Positions 34,645-44,485 of a stretch of 64,000 nt of DNA are shown here, one piece after another. Numbering within the stretch: the stretch's first letter is position 1; each line of letters opens with the position of its first letter. The notes under the pieces were generated by a model. That model ran no database searches. It was not told the origin of the DNA and saw only the letters and a list, made by a program, of their open reading frames with translations. Made by a program: the position numbers and the translations under genes. Origin of the DNA: DATILL01 sp035476575 (lineage in GTDB: Bacteria; Actinomycetota; Actinomycetes; Mycobacteriales; JACQDL01); assembly GCA_035476575.1 (NCBI GenBank), contig DATILL010000020.1, forward strand, positions 1-64,000, written 5' to 3'.

Positions 34645-34931
34645 TGGCCGGTGGCCAGGCGACGTGCCTCGTCTTTGCTGAGAACGGTGGCACCCGCGGT
34701 GGCGAGGTCCTCCAGGGCTGCCTGGATGTCGCTCATGAGCGGGGCATTGGTCATGACATCGAGTGTCTCCTCCAGTGATTCAAGATCGTCGACACTCAAG
34801 ACGACCGCCGCGGGGCGGCCGTGCCGGGTGATCACAATGCGGCCGTGCTCGCGCTGGAGGCGGTCGACGACCTCCGACAGGCGGTTCTTCACATCCGCAA
34901 GCGGCATCTGCTCGGAGATCGACATAGCCAT
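34641..34931 (-). CDS. Phd/YefM-family antitoxin
   Basis: 96 residues; ATG at 34931 or 34925. The N-terminal DNA-binding fold SISEQMPLADVKNRLSEVVDRLQREHGRIVITRHGRPAAVVLSVDDLESLEETL is typical of Phd/YefM. The C-terminal part (IQAALEDLATAGATVLSKDEARRL) should wrap the toxin. It is the first gene of the pair. GGCTAGACTT just upstream may be the -10 region of its promoter. Confidence 0.9.
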   Translation of the reverse strand: MAMSISEQMPLADVKNRLSEVVDRLQREHGRIVITRHGRPAAVVLSVDDLESLEETLDVMTNAPLMSDIQAALEDLATAGATVLSKDEARRLATGQ

Positions 34932-35097
34932 AAGTCTAGCCAGGTTGGGTACATGGTGTCGATAGGGCGGTGGCGGTGACGAAGCTGAACGAGTACTGAG
35001 CCCGGCGGGCTACGGCGGATGTGCCGGCCGGCAAGGTCTTGGTACCGCTTGTCACGGACTGCGGTCACTGGGCGTTCACCGATGGGGACCAGAGTGC

Positions 35098-36564
35098 GTG
35101 GGCGTGGAGTGTTGCCAGATCTCCCGCCGGCGGGCCATGGCGCGGGGCGGCCTGGTCGCCGCGACACCGCTCGTGGCGGGCGCCGAGCCCAGTGAGGAGG
35201 CCGCGGCGGCGGTTCCTGTCGCGGTCCCGGCCGGGGCTCTGCTGGTGCAGGACGTCGAGGTGGTCACCGTCACCGACACCTCGGTGGTGGTCACCTGGTT
35301 CACCGGGTCGGCGGTCGAGCTGGACCGGTACGGGCGTCCCGCGCCGGTGCCGACGAACACCCAGCTCCTGCTCGGCGACCCGACCACACCGACCAGCCCG
35401 CGGACCGTCCTGCACGACGAGCGGCCGACCGCATACCACTACGCCGAGGTCACCGGCCTGGAGCCCGGTCGGACCTACCGCTACCAGGCACGCTCCGCCG
35501 GCCTCCCCGCGGTGCCGACATCGTTGCAGTTCCCCGGCAGCAGCGGCTCGCTGGACGCGCCCGGCCTGTTCACCACGCTGGCCACCCCGCCCGGCCGCTA
35601 CCTGTTCACCCTCGCCCTGGCCAACGACCTGCACGTCGGCGAGACCACCAGCGGGATCATCGTGGGCGACTTCCCGCCCGCCTTCCAGCAGGACCCGGGC
35701 CTGCCGCCGTACCCGGAGGTCATGCTCACCGCGATGCTGGACGACCTGCGCCAGCCAGACCGCGGCGTACATGCTCTGCTGGTGGCTGGTGACCTGACCG
35801 CCGAGGCCGCGCCGGCCGACCTGACCCGGGTACGGGCGCTGCTGGACGGCTGGGGCGAGCTGGGCCGGAGCTACTTCGTCACCCGCGGCAACCACGACCG
35901 CCCGCACGTCGGCCCGGCCTACGCCGGCTGTCCGCCGGTGCCCGGCGCGGGCGATCACCACGACTGCTTCGGCGACACCTTCCCCGCGCCCCGGCAGCGG
36001 CTGCGGGCGGCCGAGATCGGCGGGCTGCGGCTGGTCGGGCTGGACACCACGACGCTGGACACCGCCGGCGGCACCCTCGACGACAGCCAGCTCGACGAGC
36101 TGCGGCACCTGCTGCAGCACGACAGGGACCGGCCTACGCTGGTTTTCGGGCACCACCCGGTGACTTTCGAGGCGGCGGTGACGACTGCGGCCGGGCCGAC
36201 GTTCGACCTCGACCAGGGCCAGGCTCGCCGGCTGGAGGCGCTGTACGACGGCACGCCCGGGGTGTTCCTGCACCACAGCGGGCACACCCATCGCAACAAG
36301 CGGACCTTCGCCCAGGGCAGCCGGCAGGTGGAGTTCCTGGAGGTGGCGGCCACCAAGGAGTACCCCGGCGGATACTCCCTGGTGCGGGTGCACACCGGCG
36401 GCTACCAGGTCAGCTTCTACAAGACCCGCTCCGACCTGGCCCGGCAGTGGAGCCAGCGGACCCGGGCGGAGTACTTCGGCCTCTACCCCGCCTACACCCT
36501 TGGCACCATCGCCGACCGCAACCACACCGTCGTCCGGGACCTCTCCGGCCTCCACCCCGCCTGA
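35098..36564 (+). CDS. calcineurin-like metallophosphoesterase with N-terminal FN3-like domain
   Basis: About 488 residues; GTG 35098 (ATG 35137 possible). SRRRAMARGGLVAATPLVAGA looks like a weak Tat-type signal. Residues ~45-160 are an FN3-like beta domain (VVTVTDTSVVVTWFTG; ATGLEPGRTYRYQARS-like). The phosphoesterase motifs follow: ANDLHVGE (D-x-H), LLVAGDLT (GD), VTRGNHDRP (GNHD), VFGHHPVT and HHSGHTHRN (GHTH). These bind two metals. The layout is that of purple acid phosphatase-like or secreted phosphodiesterases. Substrate unknown. It stands between the toxin-antitoxin pair and the CRISPR locus. Confidence 0.82.
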   Translation: MGVECCQISRRRAMARGGLVAATPLVAGAEPSEEAAAAVPVAVPAGALLVQDVEVVTVTDTSVVVTWFTGSAVELDRYGRPAPVPTNTQLLLGDPTTPTSPRTVLHDERPTAYHYAEVTGLEPGRTYRYQARSAGLPAVPTSLQFPGSSGSLDAPGLFTTLATPPGRYLFTLALANDLHVGETTSGIIVGDFPPAFQQDPGLPPYPEVMLTAMLDDLRQPDRGVHALLVAGDLTAEAAPADLTRVRALLDGWGELGRSYFVTRGNHDRPHVGPAYAGCPPVPGAGDHHDCFGDTFPAPRQRLRAAEIGGLRLVGLDTTTLDTAGGTLDDSQLDELRHLLQHDRDRPTLVFGHHPVTFEAAVTTAAGPTFDLDQGQARRLEALYDGTPGVFLHHSGHTHRNKRTFAQGSRQVEFLEVAATKEYPGGYSLVRVHTGGYQVSFYKTRSDLARQWSQRTRAEYFGLYPAYTLGTIADRNHTVVRDLSGLHPA

Positions 36565-36691
36565 ACCACCGCCTCCTGAGCCGACAACGACCTGACGAAT
36601 GCTCATTTTCTGTGGGAACGCCTCTGCTCCTTTGGGCGGTCACGGTGTGGTGGCGCGTGTCGTGTCAGTGGTTGCCCGTACGGTGGCTGCC

Positions 36692-39496
36692 GTGTCAGAG
36701 GAGAGCGTTGGGCCTCGGGTTGTCGAGGCATTCGGTGTGTTGTGGGGAAAGTCGAATGCTGGCGGCAGGATGAACCTGCTGCTGCAGCATCTGTTGGATA
36801 CGGCGGCGGTCGCGGAGCTGACCTGGGATCATTATCTGGCGCCGACGGTGCGGGCGAAAGTTGACGCCTGCTGTGGAGGCAAGGGACGGTCGCTGCTGGC
36901 TTTGCTGTGCGGTGTGCATGATGTCGGCAAGGCGTCGCCGGCGTTCCAGATGAAGGAGCCGGAGCTGGCGGAGCGGGTGAGAGACGTCGGCCTGGACTTG
37001 CCAGCGCTGGACGGTCGCGGCCGTCGGTGGCATCACTCGTCGGCGGGCGCGGTGGTCGTGCAGCGTGCGCTGCTTGGGGCTGGGTGGGATTTTGATGCCT
37101 GCGAATGGGTATGGCCGCTGGTGGCCGGCCATCACGGCGTCATCCTGGGTGGGGAAATTGTGTACCGGGACGGTTGGCTGCGGAGCCGGGACAAGGCGCA
37201 GGGGCGGGGTGCGTGGGAGCCGGTGCAAGACGCACTGGTACGGCGGGTAGCGGCCGAGCTCGGCATCGACCTCGCAGCGTTGGTACCGAGCCCGCCGCGA
37301 CGGGCAGTGCAGCTCGCGGTGTCCGGGCTGGTGATCATGGCGGACTGGATCGCCAGCGATGAAAGGCATTTCACCGGCGTGTGCGAGCTGGACCAGGTGT
37401 CGATGGCGGAGGCGCGGCACCGGGCGGCGATGGCGTGGGAGAGGCTGCAGCTTGGTGGAGGCTGGGATCCGGGCCGGCTGCCCGTGCACGACGATCCGGT
37501 GGCGGCCAGGTTCCCGGTGCCCGCGGCGCGGCGCTCGCAGGCGGCGGTGGTCGTGTTGGCGGAGTCGATGCCCGCGCCGGGGCTGCTGATCGTGGAAGCG
37601 CCGATGGGCGAGGGGAAGACGGAGGCGGCGCTGGCTGCCGCGGAGGTGTTCGCGCGACGGTTCGGCGCCGACGGGGTGTTCGTGGGAATGCCGACGCAGG
37701 CGACCAGTGACCCGATGTTCACCCGGGTCGGCGACTGGGCCAGGTCAATCGAGCCGGATCTGCAGATCGGGCTGTTACATGGCAAGCGCCGGTTCAACAA
37801 GGAGTGGCGCGAGCTGGAGAAGCAGGTCCGGTTCCGCGGAGTGGACGACTACGGCTGCGACGACGATCCGCTCCTGGGCGGTTCCGCCGGGCCGGCGAAG
37901 CGGGTGGGGGAGTTTCCGGCGGAGTGGTTCCTGGGGCCGAAACGCGGCCTGCTGACCCCGATCACGGTCGGCACGGTCGACCAGTTGCTGCACGCGGCGA
38001 CCCGGACCAGGCACGTGATGTTGCGTCATGCCGGTCTGGCCGGCCGGGTCGTGGTCGTGGATGAGGTGCACGCCTACGACATATATATGGCGCAGTTCCT
38101 GTTTGAGGCGCTGCGCTGGCTCGGCGACGCGGGCGTGCCGGTGATCCTGCTGTCGGCGACGTTACCGCCGGAGCTGCGGTCGAGCCTGGTCGGCGCCTAC
38201 CTGCAGGGTGCGGCCAGGGATCCCGCGGTCGGGGTCGCCGGGCTGCCGGCTCCGGATGGCTACCCGAGCGCGCTGTCGGCGTGCGTCGTGGACGGGGCGC
38301 CGCGGTACGCCGTGCGGTCGGCTGACCCGTGGCGGCCGTCGGTCCCGGTCCGGGTCGAGGTGCTCCAGGAGGCGCCGGCCGACGGGCCTGAGCGGGTCGT
38401 CGACTGCGTCGTCCGGGCGCTTGCCGGAGGCGGGTGCGCGCTGATCATCCGGAACACGGTCGGGCGGGCGCAACAGACCTACATGGCGCTGCGGGAGGCG
38501 TTCGGGGCGGACACGGTCCTGCTGCACGCCCGGCTGGTGGTGGGGGAGCGGGCGGACCGAGCCGAGCGGGTGCTCCGCATGCTCGGTCGCGACGGCCCAC
38601 GGCCCGGCCGGCTGGTCGTCGTCGCCACCCAGCTTGCCGAGCAGTCGTTCGACGTCGACGTCGACCTGCTGGTCACCGACCTGGCGCCGATTGACCTGCT
38701 GCTGCAGCGCATTGGGCGGCTGCACCGGCACAACCGGCCTGACCGCCCGGAGGGGGTGCGGTCACCACGGGTTGTCGTCGCCGGCATGGCCAGCCATGGG
38801 GACGGCCCTCCGACATTCCCCGCAGGTAGCCGGATCGTGTACGGCGCCCACCAGTTGCTGCGGACCGCCGCGCTCGTCATCGAGGCCGCCGACAGGAGCG
38901 GTTGGAGCGTGCCCGCCGAGGTGCCTGACCTGGTCGGCCGTGGCTACGGGACTGAGCCGCTGGTGCCCGAGTCCTGGTCCGAGGCGGCCGGCCGGGCACG
39001 GGAGGAGCTGCGGAAGGCGCAGGACACGCGGCGGGCCAACGCCGAGGCATTCCTGCTCGCCGGTCCGGGCGGGGTCCGAGCCGCGACGCTGGTAGACCTG
39101 CACCGACAGCACGCGGCGGATATGCCCGACGACGACAAGGTCGCCGCCGTCGTACGTGACGGCGATCCGTCGGTCGAGGTGATCCTGGTACGGCGTGACA
39201 GCCGCGGCTACCGCACCCTCGGTGGACGGTCGATCGGCGTCGACGGCGCGGCGGTCAGCGACGAAGCCGTCCTGGACGACGTGGTCCAGTCGACCGTCCG
39301 GCTCCCGCCCGCAGCCGAGCTAACCAAGGCCGCACTGGACGAACTGCGGCCGCTGCCGGGCTGGACCGCTGACCCGTGGCTCAAACGCGCCCGCGCCTTG
39401 GAGCTCGACGAGTCGATGTCGGCCCGCCTCGGCGGCCACGCCCTCACCTACGACACCGAGCTCGGCCTGATCGACACCCGCGAGGCGACACGATGA
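36692..39496 (+). CDS. cas3: CRISPR-associated helicase-nuclease Cas3 (type I-E)
   Basis: GTG 36692 places the family-typical VLWGKS near the start; the frame is open to ATG 36599, but neither start has a good ribosome site. About 934 residues. The HD nuclease domain has LLLQHLLDTAAVAE, GVHDVGKASPAFQ, HHSSAG and AGHHG. The SF2 helicase has EAPMGEGKTEAAL (Walker A), VVVDEVHAYD (DEVH), LLSATLPPEL and LAEQSFDVDVDLLVTDLAPIDLLLQRIGRLHRH (motif VI). Cas3 is recruited by Cascade and unwinds and degrades target DNA 3' to 5'. It is the first gene of the cas operon; its stop overlaps cse1. Confidence 0.92.
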   Translation: MSEESVGPRVVEAFGVLWGKSNAGGRMNLLLQHLLDTAAVAELTWDHYLAPTVRAKVDACCGGKGRSLLALLCGVHDVGKASPAFQMKEPELAERVRDVGLDLPALDGRGRRWHHSSAGAVVVQRALLGAGWDFDACEWVWPLVAGHHGVILGGEIVYRDGWLRSRDKAQGRGAWEPVQDALVRRVAAELGIDLAALVPSPPRRAVQLAVSGLVIMADWIASDERHFTGVCELDQVSMAEARHRAAMAWERLQLGGGWDPGRLPVHDDPVAARFPVPAARRSQAAVVVLAESMPAPGLLIVEAPMGEGKTEAALAAAEVFARRFGADGVFVGMPTQATSDPMFTRVGDWARSIEPDLQIGLLHGKRRFNKEWRELEKQVRFRGVDDYGCDDDPLLGGSAGPAKRVGEFPAEWFLGPKRGLLTPITVGTVDQLLHAATRTRHVMLRHAGLAGRVVVVDEVHAYDIYMAQFLFEALRWLGDAGVPVILLSATLPPELRSSLVGAYLQGAARDPAVGVAGLPAPDGYPSALSACVVDGAPRYAVRSADPWRPSVPVRVEVLQEAPADGPERVVDCVVRALAGGGCALIIRNTVGRAQQTYMALREAFGADTVLLHARLVVGERADRAERVLRMLGRDGPRPGRLVVVATQLAEQSFDVDVDLLVTDLAPIDLLLQRIGRLHRHNRPDRPEGVRSPRVVVAGMASHGDGPPTFPAGSRIVYGAHQLLRTAALVIEAADRSGWSVPAEVPDLVGRGYGTEPLVPESWSEAAGRAREELRKAQDTRRANAEAFLLAGPGGVRAATLVDLHRQHAADMPDDDKVAAVVRDGDPSVEVILVRRDSRGYRTLGGRSIGVDGAAVSDEAVLDDVVQSTVRLPPAAELTKAALDELRPLPGWTADPWLKRARALELDESMSARLGGHALTYDTELGLIDTREATR

Positions 39497-41130
39497 CGAC
39501 CTTTCCTTTGCTGGAGCAGCCGTGGGTTCCTGTGATGAAGGGGGGTCTGCGGTGTGAGGTGTCGTTGCGGGAGGCGCTGTCGCGGGCACGCGAGATAGCC
39601 GAGCTGGCGGTGGATGATCCGCTGCAGGCGGTGGCGGTGCTGCGGCAGGTGCTGCTTCCAGTAGTGCTGGATGCCTTCGGTATGCCGGCGGACGGCAGGG
39701 AGTGGGCCGAGCGGTGGGCGGCAGGTTCGTTCGATGCCGGGGCGCTGTCGTCCTACTTCGCCGAGCACGCCGAACGGTTCGACCTGTTTGACTCGGTGCG
39801 ACCGTTCGGGCAGGTGGCCGGGCTGCGGACGGAGCGGGACGAGACCAAGCCGGTGTCGCTTCTGCTGGCCGCGACCGCGACCGGAAACAACGTGCCGTTG
39901 TTCACGCCGCGGACAGAGAGCGACCCACCGGCATTGTCGCCGGCCGAGGCGGCGCGGGCGTTGCTGGCAGCGCAGTGCTGGGACACCGCAGCGATCAAGT
40001 CGGGTGCGGTGGACGACCCGCGGATGAAGGCGGGCAAGACGACCGGAAACCCGACTGGGCCGCTCGGGCAGCTCGGTGTCATCGTCCCGTTCGGGCGGAC
40101 GCTGTTCGAGACGCTGATGTTGAACACGCCGATCCTCGCTGACGGCGTGGGCGGGGAAGACCGGCCGCAGTGGCGGGCGGAGCCGGCGACGGCCGAGTGG
40201 GAGCCGCGTCCGGCCAAGGGCCTGCTCGACCTGCTTACCTGGCAGTCCCGGCGGATCCGGCTCGTGCCGGAGTTCGACAGGACCGGCGCGGTGGTGGTCC
40301 GGCGGGTGGTGGTGGCCGCGGGTGATCGGCTCGACCCGCTGCCGATGTATGAGCCGCACACCGCGTGGCGGCGGAACCCGAACCCGCGAGCCGGGCAGGG
40401 TCCGGTCTGGCCGGTGCGGCACCAGCCGGGGCGGGCGGCGTGGCGTGGCCTGGCCTCGATGCTGGCGTCCGGGCCGACGACGGCGACCGCCATCAGCACG
40501 AGCCGGCTGCTCGCGCAGTTGCCGGACCTATGCAGGAGCGGTCGGTTGCCGAAGGACCTGCGGTTGCAGGTGCTCACCGTCGGGGTGGAGTACGGCAACC
40601 GGTTCGCCGTGGTCGAGGACGTCATGGTGGACCTCATCCCACTGCCGGTGCTGGCGCTCACTGACAGCGATGTCCGCAAGTTCCTGTTGGACGTCGTCGG
40701 CCAGGCCGACGAGCTGCGGGACGCGGCGAACCGGCTGGGCGACGACCTGCGCCGGGCCGCCGGCGGGGAGAAGCTGCCGTGGGACCGCAGCCAGCGGCTC
40801 GGCGACGCGCTGGTCCACCAGTTCACCCCGGTGGTACGGCGGATGCTCGCCGGTCTGCAAGACAAGCCGCATCTGGTCGACGACGCCGAGGCGGCGTGGC
40901 GGCAGACCGCGGCGCGGCTGGCACTGGAGGCAGCCGAGCCGGCGCTGGCCGCCGCGCCGCCCGAGGCGTTCCTCGGCCGCGAGCTGACCGAGGCGTTCCT
41001 CGGCCGCGAGCTGACCGAGAAGGTGGCGTTCCGGCTCAGCGTCGCTGAGTGGATCTACACGAGGTCGGTCAACAAGATTCTCGGCATCAACCAACACGAG
41101 CACCCTCGGCAGGAGCCCGACCATGAGTGA
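39493..41130 (+). CDS. casA: Cascade large subunit Cse1/Cas8e
   Basis: 545 residues from ATG 39493 (ATGA overlap with cas3). The N-terminus FPLLEQPWVPVMKGG is typical of CasA/Cse1. QVLLPVVLDAFGMP, GAVDDPRMKAGKTTGNPTGPLGQLGVIVPFGRTLFETLMLNTP and RRIRLVPEFDRTGAVV are further family blocks. Cse1 recognises the PAM and recruits Cas3. Near the C-terminus the nine residues EAFLGRELT occur twice in tandem, from an exact 27-nt duplication, which adds an extra turn before the final helices. The gene otherwise looks intact. Confidence 0.9.
   Translation: MTTFPLLEQPWVPVMKGGLRCEVSLREALSRAREIAELAVDDPLQAVAVLRQVLLPVVLDAFGMPADGREWAERWAAGSFDAGALSSYFAEHAERFDLFDSVRPFGQVAGLRTERDETKPVSLLLAATATGNNVPLFTPRTESDPPALSPAEAARALLAAQCWDTAAIKSGAVDDPRMKAGKTTGNPTGPLGQLGVIVPFGRTLFETLMLNTPILADGVGGEDRPQWRAEPATAEWEPRPAKGLLDLLTWQSRRIRLVPEFDRTGAVVVRRVVVAAGDRLDPLPMYEPHTAWRRNPNPRAGQGPVWPVRHQPGRAAWRGLASMLASGPTTATAISTSRLLAQLPDLCRSGRLPKDLRLQVLTVGVEYGNRFAVVEDVMVDLIPLPVLALTDSDVRKFLLDVVGQADELRDAANRLGDDLRRAAGGEKLPWDRSQRLGDALVHQFTPVVRRMLAGLQDKPHLVDDAEAAWRQTAARLALEAAEPALAAAPPEAFLGRELTEAFLGRELTEKVAFRLSVAEWIYTRSVNKILGINQHEHPRQEPDHE
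40963..41016 (+). repeat. 27-nt exact tandem duplication inside cse1
   Basis: The unit 40963-40989 is repeated base for base at 40990-41016 and encodes E-A-F-L-G-R-E-L-T twice. The frame is kept. Identity of both copies suggests a recent slip event. Confidence 0.9.
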
Positions 41131-41737
41131 CCCCGCACCTCACATACTGCAGTACTGGCGGCGACACACCGACGGCCAGGGCGCGTGGAAGCGCCCCGAC
41201 GACGGTCCGCCGGGCGAAGACCTGGCCGCGCTGCGGCGGGGGATTGGCCGGCAGCCGGGCGACGTGCCGGAGATGTGGCGCTTCTACACCCGCCTGTCCG
41301 AGGACGGTGAGCCGACCGCCGACCTGTACGCCGAGCACGCCGCGTTGACGCTGTTCGCGGTTCACCAGCAGTCCAAGGCGAGGCCGATGCATCGCGGCGG
41401 TGTGGGTGTTGGCCGGGCTGTCTTCGAGCTCAGGCGCAGTACCGCCTTCAGCCCGGAGACCGTCGACCGGCGGTTCGCGGCCGCGGCCACCGCCACCTCG
41501 CTGCCGGAGGTCGTCACCCACCTGCGCGGTCTGGTCACGCAACTGCGCGGGATCGACCAGGTTCTCGACTACACCCGCCTCTACCTCGACCTGCGGGGCT
41601 GGCAGGACCCGGAGCAGCGGAGCCGGGTGCGACGCCACTGGGGGTCGCAGTACTTCATCCGGGTCGGCCGGGCCGCCGAAGAGCCCGGACAGGCCGGGCA
41701 GGCCGGGACGGACCCCGCGGTGGCCGTCTCCGCCTGA
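41123..41737 (+). CDS. casB: Cascade small subunit Cse2/Cas11
   Basis: 204 residues, overlapping the cse1 stop by 8 nt. Helical CasB pattern: HILQYWRRHTDGQGAWKRPDDGPPGEDLAALRRGIGRQPGDVPEMWRFY, LTLFAVHQQSKARPMHRGGVGVGRAVFEL, and QLRGIDQVLDYTRLYLDLRGWQDPEQRSRVRRHWGSQYF. Two copies normally stabilise the R-loop in Cascade. The last ~25 residues are a flexible Gly/Ala/Glu tail. Confidence 0.88.
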   Translation: MSDPAPHILQYWRRHTDGQGAWKRPDDGPPGEDLAALRRGIGRQPGDVPEMWRFYTRLSEDGEPTADLYAEHAALTLFAVHQQSKARPMHRGGVGVGRAVFELRRSTAFSPETVDRRFAAAATATSLPEVVTHLRGLVTQLRGIDQVLDYTRLYLDLRGWQDPEQRSRVRRHWGSQYFIRVGRAAEEPGQAGQAGTDPAVAVSA

Positions 41738-41786
41738 ACGCAACCACCGACCATCCACCCGCTACCAGGAGAAACAGGAGCACCCC

Positions 41787-42947
41787 GTGTCCACCCGCAC
41801 CTACATCGACGTGCACGTGCTACAGACCGTTCCGCCCTCGAACCTCAACCGCGACGACGCGGGCAGCCCGAAACAGGCTGTGTACGGCGGCGCCCGCCGT
41901 GCCCGGGTCTCCTCCCAGGCGTGGAAACGCGCCACCCGGAAGGCGTTCGCCGACCAGGTCCCGGAGGAGGAGCTGGCCACCCGCACCAAGAAGATCCTCG
42001 GAATGGTCATCGACCGGCTCGTCGCTCGTACTGGCGTTGGTTCGGAGCAGGCGGCCCGGATCGCGACGAGCCTGCTGGCGCGGCTCGATATCAAGCCCGG
42101 CAAGAAGAGGCCGGACGAGACGGCGTACCTGCTGTTCTTCGGTCGGCCGCAGTTGGAGCACATCGTCGCCCTCGTCGCCGACCGGGCGGCCGAGCTGGCC
42201 GGCATGAGCGACGAGGACCTGGCGGAGGCCGTGAAGAACCTGCCGGTCCGCGAGCAGCTCGGCACCGGACACCCGATCGACGTGGCCCTGTTCGGGCGGA
42301 TGGTCGCCGACATCCCGGGCCTGAACGTGGACGCCGCCACGCAGGTCGCGCACGCGCTGTCCACCCATGCTGTCGAGATCGAGTTCGACTACTACACCGC
42401 GGTCGATGACGAGAACCCGGACGAGGAGACCGGCGCGGGAATGATCGGCACGGTGGAGTTCAACTCCGCCACGCTGTACCGGTTCGCCACCGTCGGCCTG
42501 CACCAACTGGTCGACAACCTCGGCGGCGATGCCGAGGCTACGGCGACCGCTTTGGAGGTGTTCCTGACCGCGTTCGTGAAGTCAATGCCGACCGGTCACC
42601 AGAACTCCTTCGCGCACCGCACCCCGCCGTACCTGGTGAGCGTCGTCATCCGGGAGGACCAGCCGGTCAACCTCGTCTCGGCGTTCGAGTCTCCGGTGCG
42701 TCCCAACGGTGACGGGATCGCCGCCCTCTCCGCCGCCCGGCTGGTGGCCGAGCTCCGCCGGACTGGCGAGCTGTGGGACCTCGCCCCACTCCAGGTCGCC
42801 TCCGCCTACACCCTGCCCGACCGGGACGCCGACACCGCGCGGGAGGTGCTCGGCGAGCCGATGCCGCTGGCCGACGTCGTCGCCGCCACCGTACGGACGG
42901 CGCGGCAGCGGCTGACCGGCGCCGCGCCGGCCGAGGTGCCGGCATGA
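41787..42947 (+). CDS. casC: Cascade backbone subunit Cas7e/Cse4
   Basis: GTG 41787 follows AGGAGAAACAGGAG. 386 residues. Diagnostic Cas7e text: YIDVHVLQTVPPSNLNRDDAGSPKQAVYGGARRARVSSQAWKRATRKAF, VDVALFGRM-like 'IDVALFGRMVADIPG', and MPTGHQNSFAHRTPPYLVSVVIR. Six copies bind the crRNA along its spacer. No missing segment is seen. Confidence 0.93.
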   Translation: MSTRTYIDVHVLQTVPPSNLNRDDAGSPKQAVYGGARRARVSSQAWKRATRKAFADQVPEEELATRTKKILGMVIDRLVARTGVGSEQAARIATSLLARLDIKPGKKRPDETAYLLFFGRPQLEHIVALVADRAAELAGMSDEDLAEAVKNLPVREQLGTGHPIDVALFGRMVADIPGLNVDAATQVAHALSTHAVEIEFDYYTAVDDENPDEETGAGMIGTVEFNSATLYRFATVGLHQLVDNLGGDAEATATALEVFLTAFVKSMPTGHQNSFAHRTPPYLVSVVIREDQPVNLVSAFESPVRPNGDGIAALSAARLVAELRRTGELWDLAPLQVASAYTLPDRDADTAREVLGEPMPLADVVAATVRTARQRLTGAAPAEVPA

Positions 42948-43747
42948 CCGAAACCGCCCACAGCCTGGTGCTGCGGCTCGCCGGGCCGATGCAGTCATGG
43001 GGCTCACACAGCCAGTTCAACCGTCGCGAGACAGGCGGCGAGCCGACCAAGAGCGGCATCACCGGCCTGCTCGCGGCCGCGCTCGGGCGTCGCCGCGAAG
43101 ATCCGATCGAAGACTTGCTGCGGCTCAACCTCGGCGTCCGCACCGACCAGCCCGGGTCCCTGCTGCGTGACTACCACACGGTCAGCGACTACCGCGACCG
43201 GCCGCTGCTGTCCGCGAAGGTCTCCGCCAAGGGACTGCAGACGCCGACATCGCCGGCGAAGTACACCCACGTCACCGAGCGGTTCTACCTGCAGGACGCC
43301 GTGTTCGTCGCGGCCGTCAGCGGGCCGGTCGATGTGTTGACCGCGCTCGCCGACGCGGTGCGGCACCCGGCGTTCCCGCTCGCGCTCGGCCGCCGCGCGT
43401 GCGTCCCCACCCAGCCGCTGCTGCTGCGCTCCGAAGGCGACGCCGAGACGCCCTACCTGTGGCGCGGCGAGCCCTTCGCAGTGCTGAAGCAGGTGCCATG
43501 GCAGGTGAGCAAGGCCCAGGCCCGGGCACTCGGCCGCCAGGCCATGCCCTCGGAGGTCGACCTCCCGGTCACGGTCGACGACCTCGCCGGCAACGACTCC
43601 CGGATCGACGTTCCGACGTCGTTTGAGCCGCGGTCACGCGGGTTCACCGCTCGCCCGGTCCGGCAGGACTGGGTGCGGGTGCCCACACCGTTCGAGGGCG
43701 GCCAGGCGCCCGAGTCCCACGACCCCTTCGCACTTCTCGGCTGGTGA
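42944..43747 (+). CDS. casD: Cascade subunit Cas5e
   Basis: 267 residues, ATGA overlap with cas7. The N-terminal RAMP strand and glycine turn LVLRLAGPMQSWGSHSQFNRRETGGEPTKSGITGLLAAALGRRREDP is the Cas5e signature. YHTVSDYRDRPLLSAK and TERFYLQDAVFVAAVSG follow. Cas5 binds the 5' handle of the crRNA. It is slightly longer than the E. coli protein because of the C-terminal extension (RGFTARPVRQDWVRVPTPFEGG). Confidence 0.9.
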   Translation: MTETAHSLVLRLAGPMQSWGSHSQFNRRETGGEPTKSGITGLLAAALGRRREDPIEDLLRLNLGVRTDQPGSLLRDYHTVSDYRDRPLLSAKVSAKGLQTPTSPAKYTHVTERFYLQDAVFVAAVSGPVDVLTALADAVRHPAFPLALGRRACVPTQPLLLRSEGDAETPYLWRGEPFAVLKQVPWQVSKAQARALGRQAMPSEVDLPVTVDDLAGNDSRIDVPTSFEPRSRGFTARPVRQDWVRVPTPFEGGQAPESHDPFALLGW

Positions 43748-43751
43748 CCCG

Positions 43752-44483
43752 ATGCCCTACCTGTCCCGGATCTGGATCAACCCGCTGCGCCGCAACGCCC
43801 AACGGATGCTCGGCAACCCGCAGGTCCTGCACGCCGCGATCCTGGGCGGCATCGCCCGCCAGCCCGTCACCGAACGGGTGCTGTGGCGGCTGGAACGCGA
43901 CACTCCCCACCGCGCCGGCGTGCTCGTGCTCACCGACTCCAGCCCGTCCTGGGAGCACCTGGTCGAGCAGGCCGGCTGGCCCAACGCGGACGAGCCGCAG
44001 GCGCTGGTCCGCCGATACGAGCCGCTGCTCGACAAGATCCAGCGCGGCCGCGAGTTCGCGTTCCGGCTCCGGGCCAACCCCACCTCCGCTACCCGCCACC
44101 CCGACAAGCCTTCTGCCGCGCAGCAGCAACGGCTGGCCGACTCGCCCAGAGCCCGTGGCGTGCGGGTCGCCCACCGTACCGCCCAGTATCAACTGGACTG
44201 GCTCGCCAAGGGAGTCCCGAAGTGGGGCTTCGAGCTGCCGTCCACAATGGACGGCAGCGGCGACGTCCTGCTCACTGGCCGGGAACGGATGACCTTCGTC
44301 AAGGGCGACGGCGATGCCGACCGGCGGCGGCGGGTCGTCATCCAGACCGCCACCTTCGAGGGCCGGCTGCGGGTCACCGACCCGGATCTGGCCCGGCACA
44401 GCCTGCTCAACGGCGTCGGCACCGCCCGCGCCTACGGCTGCGGCCTGATCACCCTCGCGCCTCTACACCCTACGGCTGGCTGA
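43752..44483 (+). CDS. casE: crRNA endoribonuclease Cas6e
   Basis: 243 residues from ATG 43752, 4 nt after the cas5 stop. It starts MPYLSRIWINPLRRNAQRMLGNPQVLHAAILGG; H27 sits where the catalytic histidine of Thermus Cas6e lies. The C-terminal Gly-rich loop is LLNGVGTARAYGCGLITLAP. It cuts at the base of the repeat hairpin and stays bound to the 3' handle. Ferredoxin-like folds are expected from the family. Confidence 0.9.
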   Translation: MPYLSRIWINPLRRNAQRMLGNPQVLHAAILGGIARQPVTERVLWRLERDTPHRAGVLVLTDSSPSWEHLVEQAGWPNADEPQALVRRYEPLLDKIQRGREFAFRLRANPTSATRHPDKPSAAQQQRLADSPRARGVRVAHRTAQYQLDWLAKGVPKWGFELPSTMDGSGDVLLTGRERMTFVKGDGDADRRRRVVIQTATFEGRLRVTDPDLARHSLLNGVGTARAYGCGLITLAPLHPTAG

Positions 44484-44485
44484 TC

